A program made the translations under genes and the position numbers. 64,000 nt of DNA from Dendrolimus kikuchii (taxonomy: Eukaryota; Arthropoda; Insecta; Lepidoptera; Lasiocampidae): positions 4,777,001 through 4,841,000 of the forward strand of contig CM034409.1 in the NCBI GenBank assembly GCA_019925095.2. Reading direction: 5' to 3'. Under the pieces are notes generated by a model, which saw only the letters and a program-made list of their open reading frames with translations, was not told where the DNA came from and made no database searches. Shown here in pieces: positions 1 through 10,772 of the stretch. Positions within the stretch are counted from its first letter, which is position 1. Every line of letters begins with the position of its first letter.

Positions 1-104
1 TAGACCAGGGGTGGTAGCCATCCACTCTGGGTTATTTTGTCGCCTCTTACGACAGACCGCCTGGCCGCAGGAATTTGGTTTCTTTCCCCGTTCCTGCACG
101 GCTA
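1..104 (-). repeat. SINE-A copy 1, cut by window edge
   Basis: Reverse-strand 5' part of the SINE-A retroposon. On the + strand it runs from the internal 'tagaccaggggtgg' stretch to the terminal CCGTTCCTGCACGG. The rest lies outside the window. Slightly diverged, with a deletion in the middle compared with full copies. Confidence 0.85.
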
Positions 105-704
105 AGATAATAAAAAATCGATATATAATAAATAAATATCGATCCACCGAAAAATATCCAAATGTCCAAGCTACCCGTGGTTAAGGCTCTAGAGACAGAA
201 ACCTCCTCACAATAATACGAGCCGTGTCTAGCAGGGCTGCCTTCTGCATCCGACCCTTCACTCAGAGACCAATTGTCAGGCAAAATCAAATCATATAATC
301 ATACTTATACATGAAACGATTTAGTACAGACCTGGAATAAGATGCCTTAACTTTAAATTGTCTAAGAAATCTACCCTCATCTTAATTGTAGACTTTAGTT
401 GCCCTTGAGGATCTTGTAGATTTGCCTTACAGCAATATTGCCCTTGATGTCTGGCTCATTCCTAAAGGGGTGTCCGTTTGGCGTCACAGTTCACCCTTTA
501 CACACCCTGAGGCCATAATAAGAGTGTAAAAAACTATTTCGCGAGAATTTCTTTAAAAAATTCTTAGAACTGTCTCTTCTGGATATTATTTTTTAAGTCA
601 AATAAAGTTGTATTACTATAGTTTAAAATATGTTTTAAAAATCACCATTATATATATACAGCCCGTGGGCTTCAGCGTACTTCGTAATTATGCTGCGCTA
701 AAAT
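105..704. other. No gene seen, unassigned AT-rich DNA
   Basis: No exon-like frame, RNA gene or recognised repeat. An 80-aa reverse frame at 47-289 starts outside and ends inside the SINE-A copy, so it is not taken as a gene. An (AT)n stretch lies near 650. Confidence 0.5.
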
Positions 705-917
705 CTTCTTAATATATATAAATTACGTGTCATGTTGTTTGTCCGCGATGGACTCCTAAACTACTTGGCCGATTTTAATCAAATTTGCACACCGTGTGCA
801 GTTTGATCCAACTTGAAAGATAGGATAGGTTACAACCGTTGAAACTGGTAGGTGGCGCTGAGATCGGGTTCTAGAATCCTCCAAATATGGCGATACGAAG
901 TTCGCCGGGTCAGCTAG
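705..917 (+). mobile_element. Helitron-like non-autonomous element
   Basis: Starts TCTTAATATATATAAATTAC and ends GGGTCAGCTAG followed by T, as expected for a Helitron (5' TC, 3' CTAG, inserted before T). The sequence near-duplicates the element at 2097-2310, including the block reading 'gcacaccgtgtgcagtttga'. Confidence 0.7.
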
Positions 918-1540
918 TAACATATAGAATTAAAGTTTGAACGCTTCCTTAAAAACTTTGGAGAGAATTTGTTTAATTTTTTTTTATGGTGGGAGGTACG
1001 AACCCAGCAGTGGGATGTTTATGGGCTGTTATTATAATTTGGACTTAGCATAGCGATATTTTTTTAAATTGCCGCAATTTATCAAACTATGTTTTTTTGA
1101 AGAAAGTCCCTGTTTTCAATTTAACATATTTATAGCAATATTCATTAATTAAAGTGTCCATTATAATAATGCGTTCAGGGCAGTGCTGGGGCTGCGGTGC
1201 TACTGCAGCGCCTAGCACATGTTTACACATTTTTACCCTGGCGCGCACCTATTGCTCTCAGGCGACCATTACGATGCAGTGCGCGTCCCTGGTGCGCCGG
1301 GCTAGCACCAACACCGTCCTGGCGACGACTGCTGATGGGGTGGACTGTACCTACGTTAGGCACTGCTGCGCTATACAAAATAGTATAACCTGTGGTATAT
1401 ATGTGAATAAGTGTGATTTTGAATATGTTTGCAAGTATAACTTTTTAAAATTGTATGTATTAATGTAATTCTGTATAATGTAAGTATAACCTATGGTATA
1501 TATGTGAATAAGTGTGAATATGAATATGTATATATGTGTG
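918..1540. other. Unassigned, with GC-rich patch and local duplication
   Basis: No gene recognised. A GC-rich patch at about 1165-1380 carries Cys-rich frames on + that resemble no family I can name. A segment of about 110 bp is repeated in tandem at about 1379-1490 and 1491-1540 ('agtataacctatggtatatat' type), and a diverged third piece lies at about 2008-2075. The patch may be a retroelement gag remnant, but this is only a guess. Confidence 0.35.
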
Positions 1541-2096
1541 TTGGCGCCACTTATTTCCCAATTAGCAATTGTACTTTGGGTCTGTAGCGTCTTGCAACCC
1601 CGCATGTTGCCGCCGCTCGCGCTGCGCGTGAGTCAGTACGTTGCCAAACGCCACGCTACCGCAACGCACACAAATTAGTAACACACCCGTCTTTATAACT
1701 ACAAGCTAGTTTAGCTATCGAAGATTTCCGCGTCCAGTTAGATACTAGGACATTCGCCTTAACTAATATAGTAACTGTGGTCAGTGTATCTGCGTCCCTT
1801 GCGCCCCGGGACTCGTGTAGGAGGACCTTACTACCTTTGTGTATCGCCACGTGACAAGCAGCGGCACACCCCCTGAACCAGCGCTGTCGTGGGCTGGTGG
1901 CTGACTGCGTGGTAAGTGCAAGATTCAATATTCCCCGGGTACCAGTTCTGAATACATAACCCCCTACCCGCGGAGATTGCCTGATTGCGTCTCCAATGTG
2001 TATTTTTTTTTAAATTGTATGTATTAATATATAATATATAATGTATAATTTGTGTAATGTAATATGTATTAGGACTATGGGACATGTTTTCCTGAA
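1541..2096. other. Unassigned moderate-GC segment
   Basis: Sits between the duplicated AT-rich pieces. Two short reverse frames (90 and 84 aa) show no domain and no codon periodicity I can see. No gene called. Confidence 0.4.
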
Positions 2097-2310
2097 ATCT
2101 TAATATATTATATATAAATTACGTGTCACGTTGTTTGTCCGCGATGCACTCCTAAACTACTTGACCGATTTTAATCAAATTTGCACACCGTGTGCAGTTT
2201 GATCCGACTTGAGAAATAGGATAGCGCACATTTGGACCCGGGAGGTGGCGCTGGAATCGGGTTCTAAATTTTATTTCTTCAGGGCAGAACAACGTCTACT
2301 GAACAGCTAG
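2097..2310 (+). mobile_element. Helitron-like element, second copy
   Basis: Same family as 705-917. Starts TCTTAATATATTATATATAA and ends GAACAGCTAG followed by T. It carries the 'ggaggtggcgctggaatcgggttc' type block shared with the larger Helitron at 7599-8036. Confidence 0.75.
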
Positions 2311-2522
2311 TGAAATTATAAATTAAAAAAATATTACATCCACTTTATCAGTATTTTCGCATATATATATGAAGATTCCTTAAGTCAGTTGGCCTTGAAG
2401 TCCCGTAAAATGTATTTATCCGTTTCCCAGGGATCCAAACTAGGCATTGGAACGGGATCATCGCGATCCAATACGGGTCCACCAATAGACCATTGGTAAT
2501 AGAATAATATATAATAATTCTT

Positions 2523-2837
2523 ATCCGTGCAGGAACGGAGAAAGAATACACATTCCTGCGGCCCGGCGGCCTGTCGTAAGAGGCGACTTAACAACCCACA
2601 GCCAGGTTGTAGGGTATTTGCTCGACTGGATGGCGACCACCCCTGGTCTAGAGTATGCCGCCATTACAACCTTGTGTTGTGTTCCGGCATTAGTGACCAG
2701 GTTCCAGTCTCCTTTAAGAGAGCAGCAGCGTATTTGTAGCACCTTTCGTGTTGCAAATGTCCATAGGCGATGGTAACCGCTTTCCATCAAGTGGGCCGTC
2801 TGCCTGTCTGCTGAACTCCTGCAATTAAAAAAAAAAT
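2523..2837 (+). repeat. SINE-A copy 2, full length
   Basis: Full-length copy, from ATCCGTGCAGGAACGGAGAA to CTCCTGCAATT plus an A-rich tail. About 310 bp. The 3' poly(A) tail implies retroposition. Chance frames on both strands (69-89 aa) are translations of the repeat, not genes. Confidence 0.9.
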
Positions 2838-3261
2838 AGAGCTGCTCGAAATAAAAAAGGTTTCGTCAACTAAAATTAGCAATATTTGGGAGGAATATTT
2901 TGGTAGTTTTTTATACTACGTCTAACGGAACGATCAATTGTGAGCATTCCGTCTAATCATATAGTTCCCGGCACGATTCTTGAGCGGTCGATTTTTTCTA
3001 CGAACAGTGAAATTTAGATCCCTTTTCGAAGTGTAGGTATTGTCCCTTGCTAATAAAGAAAGAAAGCAAAAATGTTTATTTGGTCTTCACATAACGAGAT
3101 ACATGGCAAGGAATTAAGCGATGTAGGTTATATACCAAAAAAAAATCTCGCGACAGTACCAAATAGGAGCAGTTCAGCATATGCCAGGCAACAGGTGCCT
3201 GACGCTGGTTTTCAACTGCACCCTAGGACGGACGGATGTTGCACTGTTATATATATATATA
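2838..3261. other. No gene seen
   Basis: AT-rich unassigned DNA ending in a short (AT)n run. The 76-aa + frame at 3072-3302 runs into the following Helitron and is not credible. Confidence 0.5.
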
Positions 3262-3560
3262 CTAGAGGCCCCGGCAGACGTTGTCCTGCTCTGAAAAAAT
3301 AAAAATCTAGGACCCGATCCCAGCGCCACCTACCGGTTTCATTTGTACATTTAAACCATCCGGGGACCCACTCAAACACACAAAAACAAAATCACCAAAA
3401 TCGATCCAGGTGATTAGGAGCATTCTAGAACCCGATCTCAGCGTCACCTACCGATTTCAATGGGATAAAAAATATCTTATATCCGTCTCCTGGTTCTACG
3501 CTACGTCCCCACAAATTTTCAGACAAATTGGTACAGCCGTTCTTGAGTTATAAATAGTAT
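3262..3560 (-). mobile_element. Helitron-like element
   Basis: Reverse orientation. The + strand begins ACTAGAGGCCCCGGCAGACG, the complement of a CTAGT 3' end, followed by the 'cctgctctgaaaaaataaaaatctagg' type module also seen at 4888 and 59638. Contains two copies of the internal 'gcgccacctacc' module, so it is partly reiterated like the copy at 7599-8036. Confidence 0.7.
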
Positions 3561-3608
3561 AACTAACACTACTTTCTTTTATATATGTATATAGATAGAT
3601 ATATTATA

Positions 3609-4454
3609 TGTAGGAATCGAATTTGTTATTATAAAGTAACAATGTGACGGAAGTAATCAGTAACCGGATAAAGTATACTTTGATGTAGGAAGTGGAAGTC
3701 ATATAAACGAATGTCAACGTAGAAACACTTATTATCGAGCTAACAAATATCAGAAATGGAGTAACCGGAAGTTAGAAGTTAATACGGATGGCGGAAGTTA
3801 GTTTTATGAAGGGAGTGAAACTGAAGTCGCGCCAAAGCATTGCCGGATGGTGTCACTGCAGCGCGCTACGAGGACCTTTTAAATACGCGGTGTTCGGGCA
3901 TAAGGGAACAGTCTACAACCAGTAGTCCACAACGACAGTCTACACGAGCAGTCTGAAGCAGTCTTGGACAAGGAGCGTATAATACATGTGGTCGATAATT
4001 ACTGTCTGATAATCGCAGTATTCTTTGAGGGCAAATTGCTGCTCGACACTTGACAGGCGTGGATGGAACTCTCGGAGTTGTCCTAATATGTCTACGTGTG
4101 GAGACACTGCCTACTCAGCGAATTGCATCGAATGGCATGCGACGCGCATAGAGTGGCAGTTATCTTCCATCATTCACACCCGCGACGCGTTACTCATTGT
4201 AATAATATAATGCACATGTATGAGTGAATAAATAATCTTGGTTTACTAGAAAAAAAAGAGATGTGGGGACACTGCCTACTCAGCGAATTGCATCGAATGG
4301 CATGCGACGCGCACAGAGTGGCAGTTATCTTCCATCATTCACAACCGCGACGCGATATTCATTGTAATAATATAATGCACATGTATGAGTGAATAAATAA
4401 TCTTGGTTTACTAGAACACGCATTCATTTACCACATCCCCATCCACCGACACAT
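3609..4454 (+). repeat. Possible solo LTR with internal tandem duplication
   Basis: Begins TGTAGGAATCG and can be ended at CCGACACA, giving TGT...ACA. Inside are a TTTAAATA promoter-like box (about 3876) and repeated 'cagtctac' motifs. AATAAATAATC poly(A)-like signals occur twice because a segment of about 160 bp (about 4097-4255) is repeated in tandem at 4262-4420. No matching target-site duplication was found, so the LTR call is tentative. Confidence 0.35.
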
Positions 4455-4623
4455 CTAAAAATGTGCATACTACTTATTAGTGTGCTATATTTAATAATGT
4501 AATTGTAATAATTTCTAGAAAATTCTAGTGTATGTAACTTTGATTATAATATATAATTCAGATTATTAGTGTGTTTTATTCTCGGTCATTGTGTCAAGAG
4601 ACATGTTATAATATTATATATGA

Positions 4624-4885
4624 TACCGCATCAGAATCAATAAATAAAAAACGTTGATTTCTAAACAACGGGACGAACATCAAATGTTTGACAGGCAAGA
4701 ATAGTTTCTAAGGGAAAGCGAAATGGCTGTTTTTACTATATTTAAAGTATTTTTTTCATATTTACTCACCTTTTAAGCCTTTCCTGGACTTCCACAAATA
4801 ATTCAAAATCAAAATTAGCCAAATCAGTCCAGCCGTTCTCCAGTTTTAGCGAGACTAACGAACAGCAATTGATTTTTATATATAC
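4624..4885 (-). mobile_element. Helitron-like fragment lacking its 3' end
   Basis: Reverse-strand relative of 51935-52340: shared blocks 'aacgttgatttctaaacaacgg' and 'cagtccagccgttctccag', ending in the 5' module 'gaacagcaattgatttttata'. The CTAG end is missing on the left side. Confidence 0.65.
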
Positions 4886-4887
4886 AC

Positions 4888-5087
4888 TAGCTGTCCCGGC
4901 AGACGTTGTTCTGCCCTGAAAAAATAAAATTTATAACCCGATTGTAGCGCCACCTACCGGGTCCAATTGTGAATCTAAACCATCCTCGAATCCACATGAA
5001 CACACACAAAAAAATAATTCAATCAGTCCAGCCGTTTAGGAGGAGTTCACTGTCAACACACGTACAGAAGAATTATATATATAAAGA
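4888..5087 (-). mobile_element. Helitron-like element
   Basis: Abuts the preceding fragment. The + strand starts CTAGCTGTCCCGGCAGACG and continues with the 'gcgccacctaccgggtcc' block. Both pieces are reverse-oriented, so they may be adjacent insertions or a chimeric Helitron. Confidence 0.7.
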
Positions 5088-5324
5088 GACTAAAACATAA
5101 TATTGACAATATGTCGATAAATCTCATTACAATGGCTATAATCAATCCGCAAAGCGATCCCTACTGTTCCACCGACCGCTCAAGATTCGTGCCGGGAACT
5201 ATACCCGCTTTTGATCTCACGGAGACAGATACGTGTTTACTACAAGCAAAGCCAGCTTGCCTCGTGAAGTGCAAGAAATACACAAATGTAATACAAACAG
5301 AGTGCTTGGTGTGACTTTTTTTTC

Positions 5325-5453
5325 TACTACTGAATCACGTTAAAGTTAAACGCAATTTTTTATAGCAGGATTTATGTTATTCTTCGCGCTCACGAGATGG
5401 CGCTAAGTCATTCCCATGCAAAATTGCGTTAACTTGAACGTTCTCGGGTAGTA
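5325..5453. mobile_element. Small MITE-like inverted repeat
   Basis: The two ends are imperfect inverted repeats of about 34 bp: left TACTACTGAATCACG... followed by AAACGCAATTTT, and right (reverse-complemented) TACTACCCGAGAACG... followed by TTAACGCAATTTT. The loop contains no gene. No family name can be given. Confidence 0.45.
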
Positions 5454-5751
5454 AATAAACTCGCACAAAGCACTCAGTAGTCAAATAAGCGTTCCTTTAC
5501 GCCTTTGACAATAAGGTCGGATATATCAATAATACCGATCTGAAAACATTAATCAATCAACGAGTGATCGGATATTCATAGCGTAAAGCCACAACAATGG
5601 TTCATTGTCTCATCCACGATATTGCTATCATTTGACACACCGCAATGAAGTATAATTTGTACGCAGAAATACAGTGCATGTTTTATTTGTCATTGTTCTG
5701 GTAACACATGATACTGCAGAAAAGTTTTCATCGAGTAGACATACAACTATT

Positions 5752-6148
5752 TTTTGTTCAAGCAGGGGGAATACATTTCGTACACTACCGGGTCCTTTCT
5801 GGGGGTTAGACCTTACGCCGCGAGATTAAGCGCCGCTCGTTTTGTATGGGACTTTGATACAGTCGTTCTCAAATACACCACTAAACCTGAACTCGCCTCC
5901 CATGTGCCCGTGCTTGTTGTTGGAAGAACATGAGACTTAGAACAAAGTTACACCCATGTTCACCTGCGCATCAGGGCTTGAGTAAACTCACGTCACCAAC
6001 AGAGGTTCAGTTATACCGCATCCCCAGATGCAAGTGGACCCCTGTGACGGAAACAGAGGGGGAGATTTTACGCATATCTGCGCCTCCGGACGCCGGACTG
6101 ACGTCGGTACCCGTTAGTCGCATGCGCACCTCTTTCCCTCTAAACACC
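5752..6148 (-). mobile_element. R1-clade LINE 3' fragment (probable)
   Basis: Reverse orientation: poly(T), then 'caagcagggggaatacattt', which resembles the start of the R1-clade fragment at 14350. Bounded by an 8-bp direct repeat CAACTATT (5744-5751 and 6149-6156). The forward 77-aa frame at 5930-6163 falls inside this 3' UTR-like DNA and is rejected as a gene. Confidence 0.45.
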
Positions 6149-6429
6149 CAACTATTATTGTAACTACCGAGCTAGAGGGGTTTAAAAATTCAAAAATCAA
6201 ATTCAAATTGTTCTTGTTAAAATTCAGACATTTTTTCTGATAGTACTATATATCATAGTGTATATTCAAAAATTTTATGTAGAAATGTGTAATATTTGAA
6301 TGATATATTTATGTATAAGATAGGATATATGTATAAAAAATAATTGTGGGTTGAAAAAATTAAGTTAGTGTGTATAGTCAATATCACTAGACCTCTGTCT
6401 AGCGATATTGAGAGCGATATTAATCTCTA

Positions 6430-6650
6430 TTAATAACCTGTAGTGGAACACTTACAAGCCAATAAATAGCGTTGTGCAATAATTGATGTCACAAACGTTT
6501 CCCGAAACATACAAAGAATATATACAAAATTTCAATTATAACAGAAGGGCCTAGGCCTGCAAGGAACAACTTTAGCCTCGCTGGAAGATCTTCCTTTGAG
6601 ACGGAGGAGCATTCCATCTCGCTCCTCCACCCTATACGGGTCACCCTCTA
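6430..6650 (+). mobile_element. MITE-G copy, left half plus rearranged core
   Basis: Begins TGTAGTGGAACACTTACAAG, the terminal inverted repeat of the MITE at 37657-37933. It contains the 'gagacggaggagcattcc' core in the inverted sense relative to that copy. The right terminal repeat is missing. Confidence 0.55.
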
Positions 6651-6715
6651 CAAATTAAACGATGTTTCTTAAAACAAAAAGACAATTACGAATATTTAAG
6701 TCAATTAAAAATTTT

Positions 6716-7035
6716 GTGTGTGCAGTTCACACGCAGTAGAATTGAAACAAAGTGTGACAAGGAGTGTGAGGGATTCTAAATTTCATGACCTCACATTTCA
6801 CTTATTATATCGTTATAATATATTTAAGGTCTAAAACACGAAATTTTAGGTGTTAACTAAAATCTTCAAAACATTTCCAGCTCTATCTGTATGAACATAG
6901 TGTTTAAATTATTAAATGTAATGTATTCTATCTGATTTATATGTTTAGACTCTTTTTAGTGTCGCTTTTTTGGTTCATTGAGTTTCAAATCACAACGTTT
7001 CTGAAGAAGTTTCACTTTGAAAATGATGTAATTGA
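6716..7035. repeat. Repeat family H copy
   Basis: Ends resemble other family-H copies: 'gtgtgcagttcacacgcagta' type sequence on the left and 'gaagaagtttcactttg' on the right. Also related to the second H variant at 19586-19912 in reverse. Probably a non-autonomous element of unknown class. Confidence 0.45.
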
Positions 7036-7598
7036 ACTTACAACAATAAAATACCTTTAACAACAACAAAAAAACACGACGAATGCAGAACCCACTCCTT
7101 TTTTGAAGTCGGTTAAACATTCATTGCAACAATATTCCCTACTTTTGGAGAAATGCGGGTTTTTTCGATTACATGCCCTTTTTATGGTTTCATAGCTTAA
7201 TATGGAACCCTTAATTGTGTGTTATCAGACATATATTTGGCTCATTTGTTACGTTCAGTTAACGGAACCGTAAAACATTTGTATCCTCAACAAATGGAAT
7301 AGATGCTCATGTATTTAGTGAGTGTACTATTTCACCCCGTTGCTTAGCTGAATGAATCCAATGTTCGCTAAGAGCTATATTGTGTAAGGGCCTGAGACTT
7401 GGGTCCAACACAAATAACCATTGTTTCACATCCCCCGTGGTTTGAAAACGAGCCTTTGTGCTAATAGCTAAGTTACGGGCAATAATTACAACTCGGTCAA
7501 AGCTAGAAATATCCTAAAATATAGTTTATTTATATATAATTAAATTTCTTAAAAAAGATCTTTATTAGGATTCTGTGGCTTATATCACAAAAACAAAA
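7036..7598. other. No gene seen
   Basis: AT-rich. At 7090-7110 there is a short piece containing TTTTTTGAAGTCGGTTAA, a motif shared in reverse with 44970 and 62490. No exon or RNA gene recognised. Confidence 0.5.
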
Positions 7599-8036
7599 CT
7601 ATATATATAAAAATCAATGCCACTTTTCGTTGTAATTTTATAACTTGAGAACGACTTTACCGATTTTGATGAAATTTTGTGTGTGTATTTGAGTGGGTCC
7701 CGGGATGGTTTAGATCTACAATTGGAACCGGTAGGTGGCGCTGGGATCAGGTTCTACAATTCTCCTTATCACCTGGAGCGATTTTGGTGATTTTGTTTTT
7801 GTGTGTTTGATTGGGTTCCCGGATGGTTTAGATTCGCAATTGGAATCGGTAGGTGGTGCTGAAATCGGGTTCTAGAATCCTCCTAATGACCTGGACCGAT
7901 TTTGGTGATTTTGTTTTTGTGTGTTTGAGTGGGTTCCCGGATGGTTTAGATTCGTAATTGCAACCAGTAGGTGGCGCTGGGATCGGGTCCTAGATTTTTT
8001 TTTTCAGAGCAGGACAACGTCTGCCGGGGCCGCTAG
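7599..8036 (+). mobile_element. Helitron-like element with three internal tandem units
   Basis: Starts around CTATATATATAAAAATCAAT and ends GGGGCCGCTAG followed by T. A module of about 115 bp (gaccgattttggtgatttt ... ggtaggtggcgctgggatcg) occurs three times in tandem. That makes this copy about twice the length of the neighbours at 705 and 2097. Confidence 0.8.
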
Positions 8037-8104
8037 TCTTTTATAAAATCATCTGTCTTTGTATAACAGACTCATTATTCTCGGAAACTATTCTTAGTAA
8101 CATT

Positions 8105-8400
8105 GTAAATGCGACAGTAACTCTGTCTGTTACGCATTTATAGAAAAATACCTGTATCAGTTTTGCTGAAATTTGGTATATATGTTAGTCTCAATACCGA
8201 GGATGGACATAGGATATTTTGTATCCCGAAAAATGGGATAGTTTTCGGGGGATAGATCGGAATTTTCTCGGACGAGCGCCTAGATTTTTTTTAAGTATAA
8301 TCGCTCGCTCTTGTAATAAATAATACGATCTGCATTTGTTATCATTTCCGCGGGACACAGGTCGAAACTTACCGAGGTTGAAGCCGCGGGGAAATCCTAG
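8105..8400 (+). mobile_element. Helitron-like element, different family
   Basis: Ends GCCGCGGGGAAATCCTAG followed by T. Internal 'cagttttgctgaaatttggta' and 'ccgaggatggacataggata' blocks are typical of a short non-autonomous Helitron. The 5' end is not clear. Confidence 0.55.
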
Positions 8401-8475
8401 TTTTATCTATGTAATCTTAATTGTTGTAAAACACAATGTTATTTACAAGGCAAAAATATTAGTTTATGTTCAAAT

Positions 8476-8778
8476 ATGCATACAATATTGGTAATAGATA
8501 CATTTCTGGCGTTCGGTGTCGAAACTCTAGGGCCATGGGGTCCCGAAGCTCATCGATTCTATCGAGGCCTAACAAGTCGTCTGATAGAAGTCACACGTGA
8601 CCAAACGGCTGGCTTGTACTCGAGGCAACGCATCAGCGTTGCCATCCAGCGCGGAAATGCGGCCAGCGTTTTGGGCACGTTCATAACCGACAGCGATTTG
8701 GAACTTACATATTATTTGTCATTTATTATTTTTGAAAATGAAACTTCTTTAGAATCGTTGTCATTTGAAACTCGATGA
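8476..8778 (+). pseudogene. Retroelement C-terminal fragment (ETLGPWG...QRISVAIQRGNAASVLGT)
   Basis: A 100-aa frame contains VETLGPWGPEAHRFYRG followed by SRLIEVTRDQTAGLY and then QRISVAIQRGNAASVLGT. The same motif recurs, decayed, at 26690-26830 (-), 26846-26985 (+), 40500-40670 (+) and 57590-57690 (+), so it is a dispersed repeat, not a host gene. I recall similar motifs at the C-terminus of reverse-transcriptase proteins, but cannot confirm the family here. Its 3' part overlaps the start of the family-H repeat (8733). Confidence 0.5.
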
Positions 8779-8881
8779 AACGAAAAAGGGACACTAAAAA
8801 GAGATAAAAACATAAATCTATAGGACTTATCTTGCGAGGAATGAGATACGAGTTTTACATTTTGCAACACAGATTAGAGAG

Positions 8882-9218
8882 AAGAGAAGAGAGTTGTTCT
8901 GAAAGAGAGTGTCGGGGTGAAAGTAAGGAAAAGAATGCTCCGGTGGTTCGGGCATGTGGAAAGAATGCATGATGAAAGAATGACTAAACAGATATACAAT
9001 GCAAAAGTGGATGGATGCAGACGTCGTGGAAGGCCACGACACACCTTCCATGATCAAATTGATCATGTACTAGCAGAAGGTGATGTCAGGAGCCTTAAGA
9101 ACAGACGAGCGTGCATGACAAGAGCTATGAATGTCAAAGAAGCAAGTGAGGTGTGTAAGAATAAGCCTAAATGGCGCTCTGTTGCTCGTACCTACCCCGC
9201 AAGGGAACTGGCGTGAAG
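8882..9218 (+). mobile_element. RTE-clade LINE 3' end, 5'-truncated
   Basis: Encodes the C-terminal end of an RTE-type reverse-transcriptase protein: RWFGHVERMHDERMTKQIYN, then a GRPRHTFHDQIDHVLAEGDV segment, ending PARELA, stop. The 3' end is GTGAAGTTATGTAT. The insertion is bounded by an exact 16-bp duplication AACACAGATTAGAGAG at 8866-8881 and 9497-9512. A second LINE tail has inserted in its terminal ATGT repeat. Confidence 0.85.
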
Positions 9219-9482
9219 TTATGTATACGATATATGGTGGAAATACCAACGAAGCGGACGAAACGCTATGCTTCCTCTTTCATCATACGCACCGCTGAAG
9301 AGTGGAACTCTTTACCGTCATCTGTTTTTCCTGAAAAATATAATCTAGGTGTCTTTAAGTCTCGCGTGAACAGGTATCTTCTAGGTAAGCGTGCTCCACC
9401 TTAGACTGAATTTCCACCTGACATCAGGTGCAATGTCAGTCAAACGCGAACCTATTCAATATAAAAAAAAATATAAAAAAAA
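9219..9482 (+). mobile_element. LINE tail nested in the RTE 3' repeat
   Basis: The open frame ends [20 protein letters not shown], then [18 protein letters not shown], stop. This is the generic C-terminal tail of a non-LTR reverse transcriptase (CR1/Jockey type). It ends in an A-rich tail, after which the RTE 'ttatgtatgtatgta' resumes; TTATGTAT is present on both sides, consistent with target-site duplication. The same tail family recurs at 55137-55350. Confidence 0.7.
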
Positions 9483-9770
9483 TTATGTATGTATGTAACA
9501 CAGATTAGAGAGTCAATAGGACCAATGATTAAACATAGATCCAATTTGGATCGAAATAAAACTGATATAAATATTTTTAGATCAAAACAGTGAAAAATTT
9601 GAAGTGATATTTAAGAAGTTTATTTTGAATTATAATATGTTGACGGATGTAGGATAAAGGAATTACATTTTATATTAATAAAAGTTAGAGAAGAATTATC
9701 TGTGAGTATATTCTCTGAAGTTTCACTTCTACTGCGCATGGACTGCACACACACAAAGAATTTTATTTAA

Positions 9771-9939
9771 ATTAGGAAATAATACACTAAAGATTAGGAA
9801 ACTGGAGTCATCGTAATAAATTATAGTTCATGTTCTAGACATTATGACCATGTTTTACACACATACATGGACAGATCAAAGTGACGATTGCATCAGACCT
9901 GTGTGTTTGGTGAAATGGCTACGTTACGTTACGTAGTGG
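9771..9939. other. No gene seen
   Basis: Short AT-rich unassigned stretch. Confidence 0.5.
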
Positions 9940-10245
9940 TTGCCAATTCGTTTTCGCCGGAATACTCACATTCTTTCATTGCTTTATAGTATTTTATTCA
10001 TCCATAATACCCCACAGTACCTTAAAGAACGCTTCGAATTTATTTCTTGCTGAATTTCGTTCCAGTCAAAAACTCATAGTACATACCAATTCGTTTTCGG
10101 GGTAGGCCGGAATACTCATTTAGGCATTCTTACACACCTCATTGCTTTTTGACATTCATAACTCTTGTCATGCACACTTTATTCATCTCCTACTACTCCA
10201 CTGTACCTTAAATTTGAATGTATTTCTTGCTTTGCACATCCACTT
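9940..10245 (-). repeat. Diverged, tandemly duplicated RTE 3' ends
   Basis: Two units of about 145 bp (9940-10085 and 10086-10245), both starting CCAATTCGTTTTCG and carrying 'ccggaatactca' and 'tttattcatc'. The second contains 'cattcttacacacctcattgc' and 'gacattcataactcttgtcatgca', which match the reverse strand of the RTE tail. Confidence 0.5.
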
Positions 10246-10772
10246 TTGCGCTCTTCCAGTCAACATAGACTTATTACTCCTATTCATTATACAACGTTCT
10301 TCAATAATTCTTTCACGGTTAAGGCTGTCCAACTTTGGAATTCATTGCCTGTTGGTGTCAGACAAGCAAAATCTCTAATAACATTTAAGAACTTAGTCAG
10401 GAAATTCTATCTGCAATATAATGATATGTAATTTTATATAATTAGTAGATATTATATTGCATATAGTTATATGTTTATTATGTTTAAATAGTTGCATATT
10501 ATCACCATATCTTGTATATGTATATAACTTATGTGTATATTTGTATATATAGTATAGTTATATATTTGTTATTAAAATGTAAGTAATCGTACAATAATTA
10601 TGTATACCACCGTCGCCACTCCTAATCAGAATATTCTTGCCACGGGTTGTCTGGAAGAGATCGCTTTTTAGCGATAAGACCGCCCTTTGTACCCAACTAG
10701 ACTAATACTAAGACTAACACTTTTTCTGTAATGGTGTACATACAATAAAGTGTTATCTATCTATCTATCTAC
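10246..10772 (+). mobile_element. CR1-like LINE 3' end with hairpin UTR
   Basis: The open frame from about 10165 ends TVKAVQLWNSLPVGVRQAKS, then LITFKNLVRKFYLQYNDM, stop (10431), a non-LTR reverse-transcriptase tail. After an AT-rich 3' UTR comes GGTTGTCTGGAAGAGATCGC followed by TTTTTAGCGATAAGACCGCCC (10645-10687). That forms a small stem-loop and is repeated in at least eight other places. The element ends AATAAAGTGTTATC plus (TATC)n. Confidence 0.7.

Larger units (their letters stand above)
8733..9770. repeat. Repeat family H copy, interrupted by an RTE insertion
   Basis: Left part 8733-8881 and right part 9497-9770 are collinear with the intact copy at 19197-19578 (shared blocks: 'aatcgttgt', 'aaacataaatctata', 'gattagagagtcaataggacc', 'agttagagaagaattat', 'tttcacttctactgcg'). 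The interruption is the RTE/LINE insertion at 8882-9496. Confidence 0.7.

Noticed and set aside
1154..1468. Cys-rich 104-aa frame as a zinc-finger or venom-like peptide
   Set aside because: Cysteine spacing fits no family, no signal peptide is evident, and it runs into a local AT-rich duplication.
5930..6163. 77-aa frame as a small gene
   Set aside because: Falls inside an R1-like 3' UTR segment bounded by an 8-bp direct repeat.
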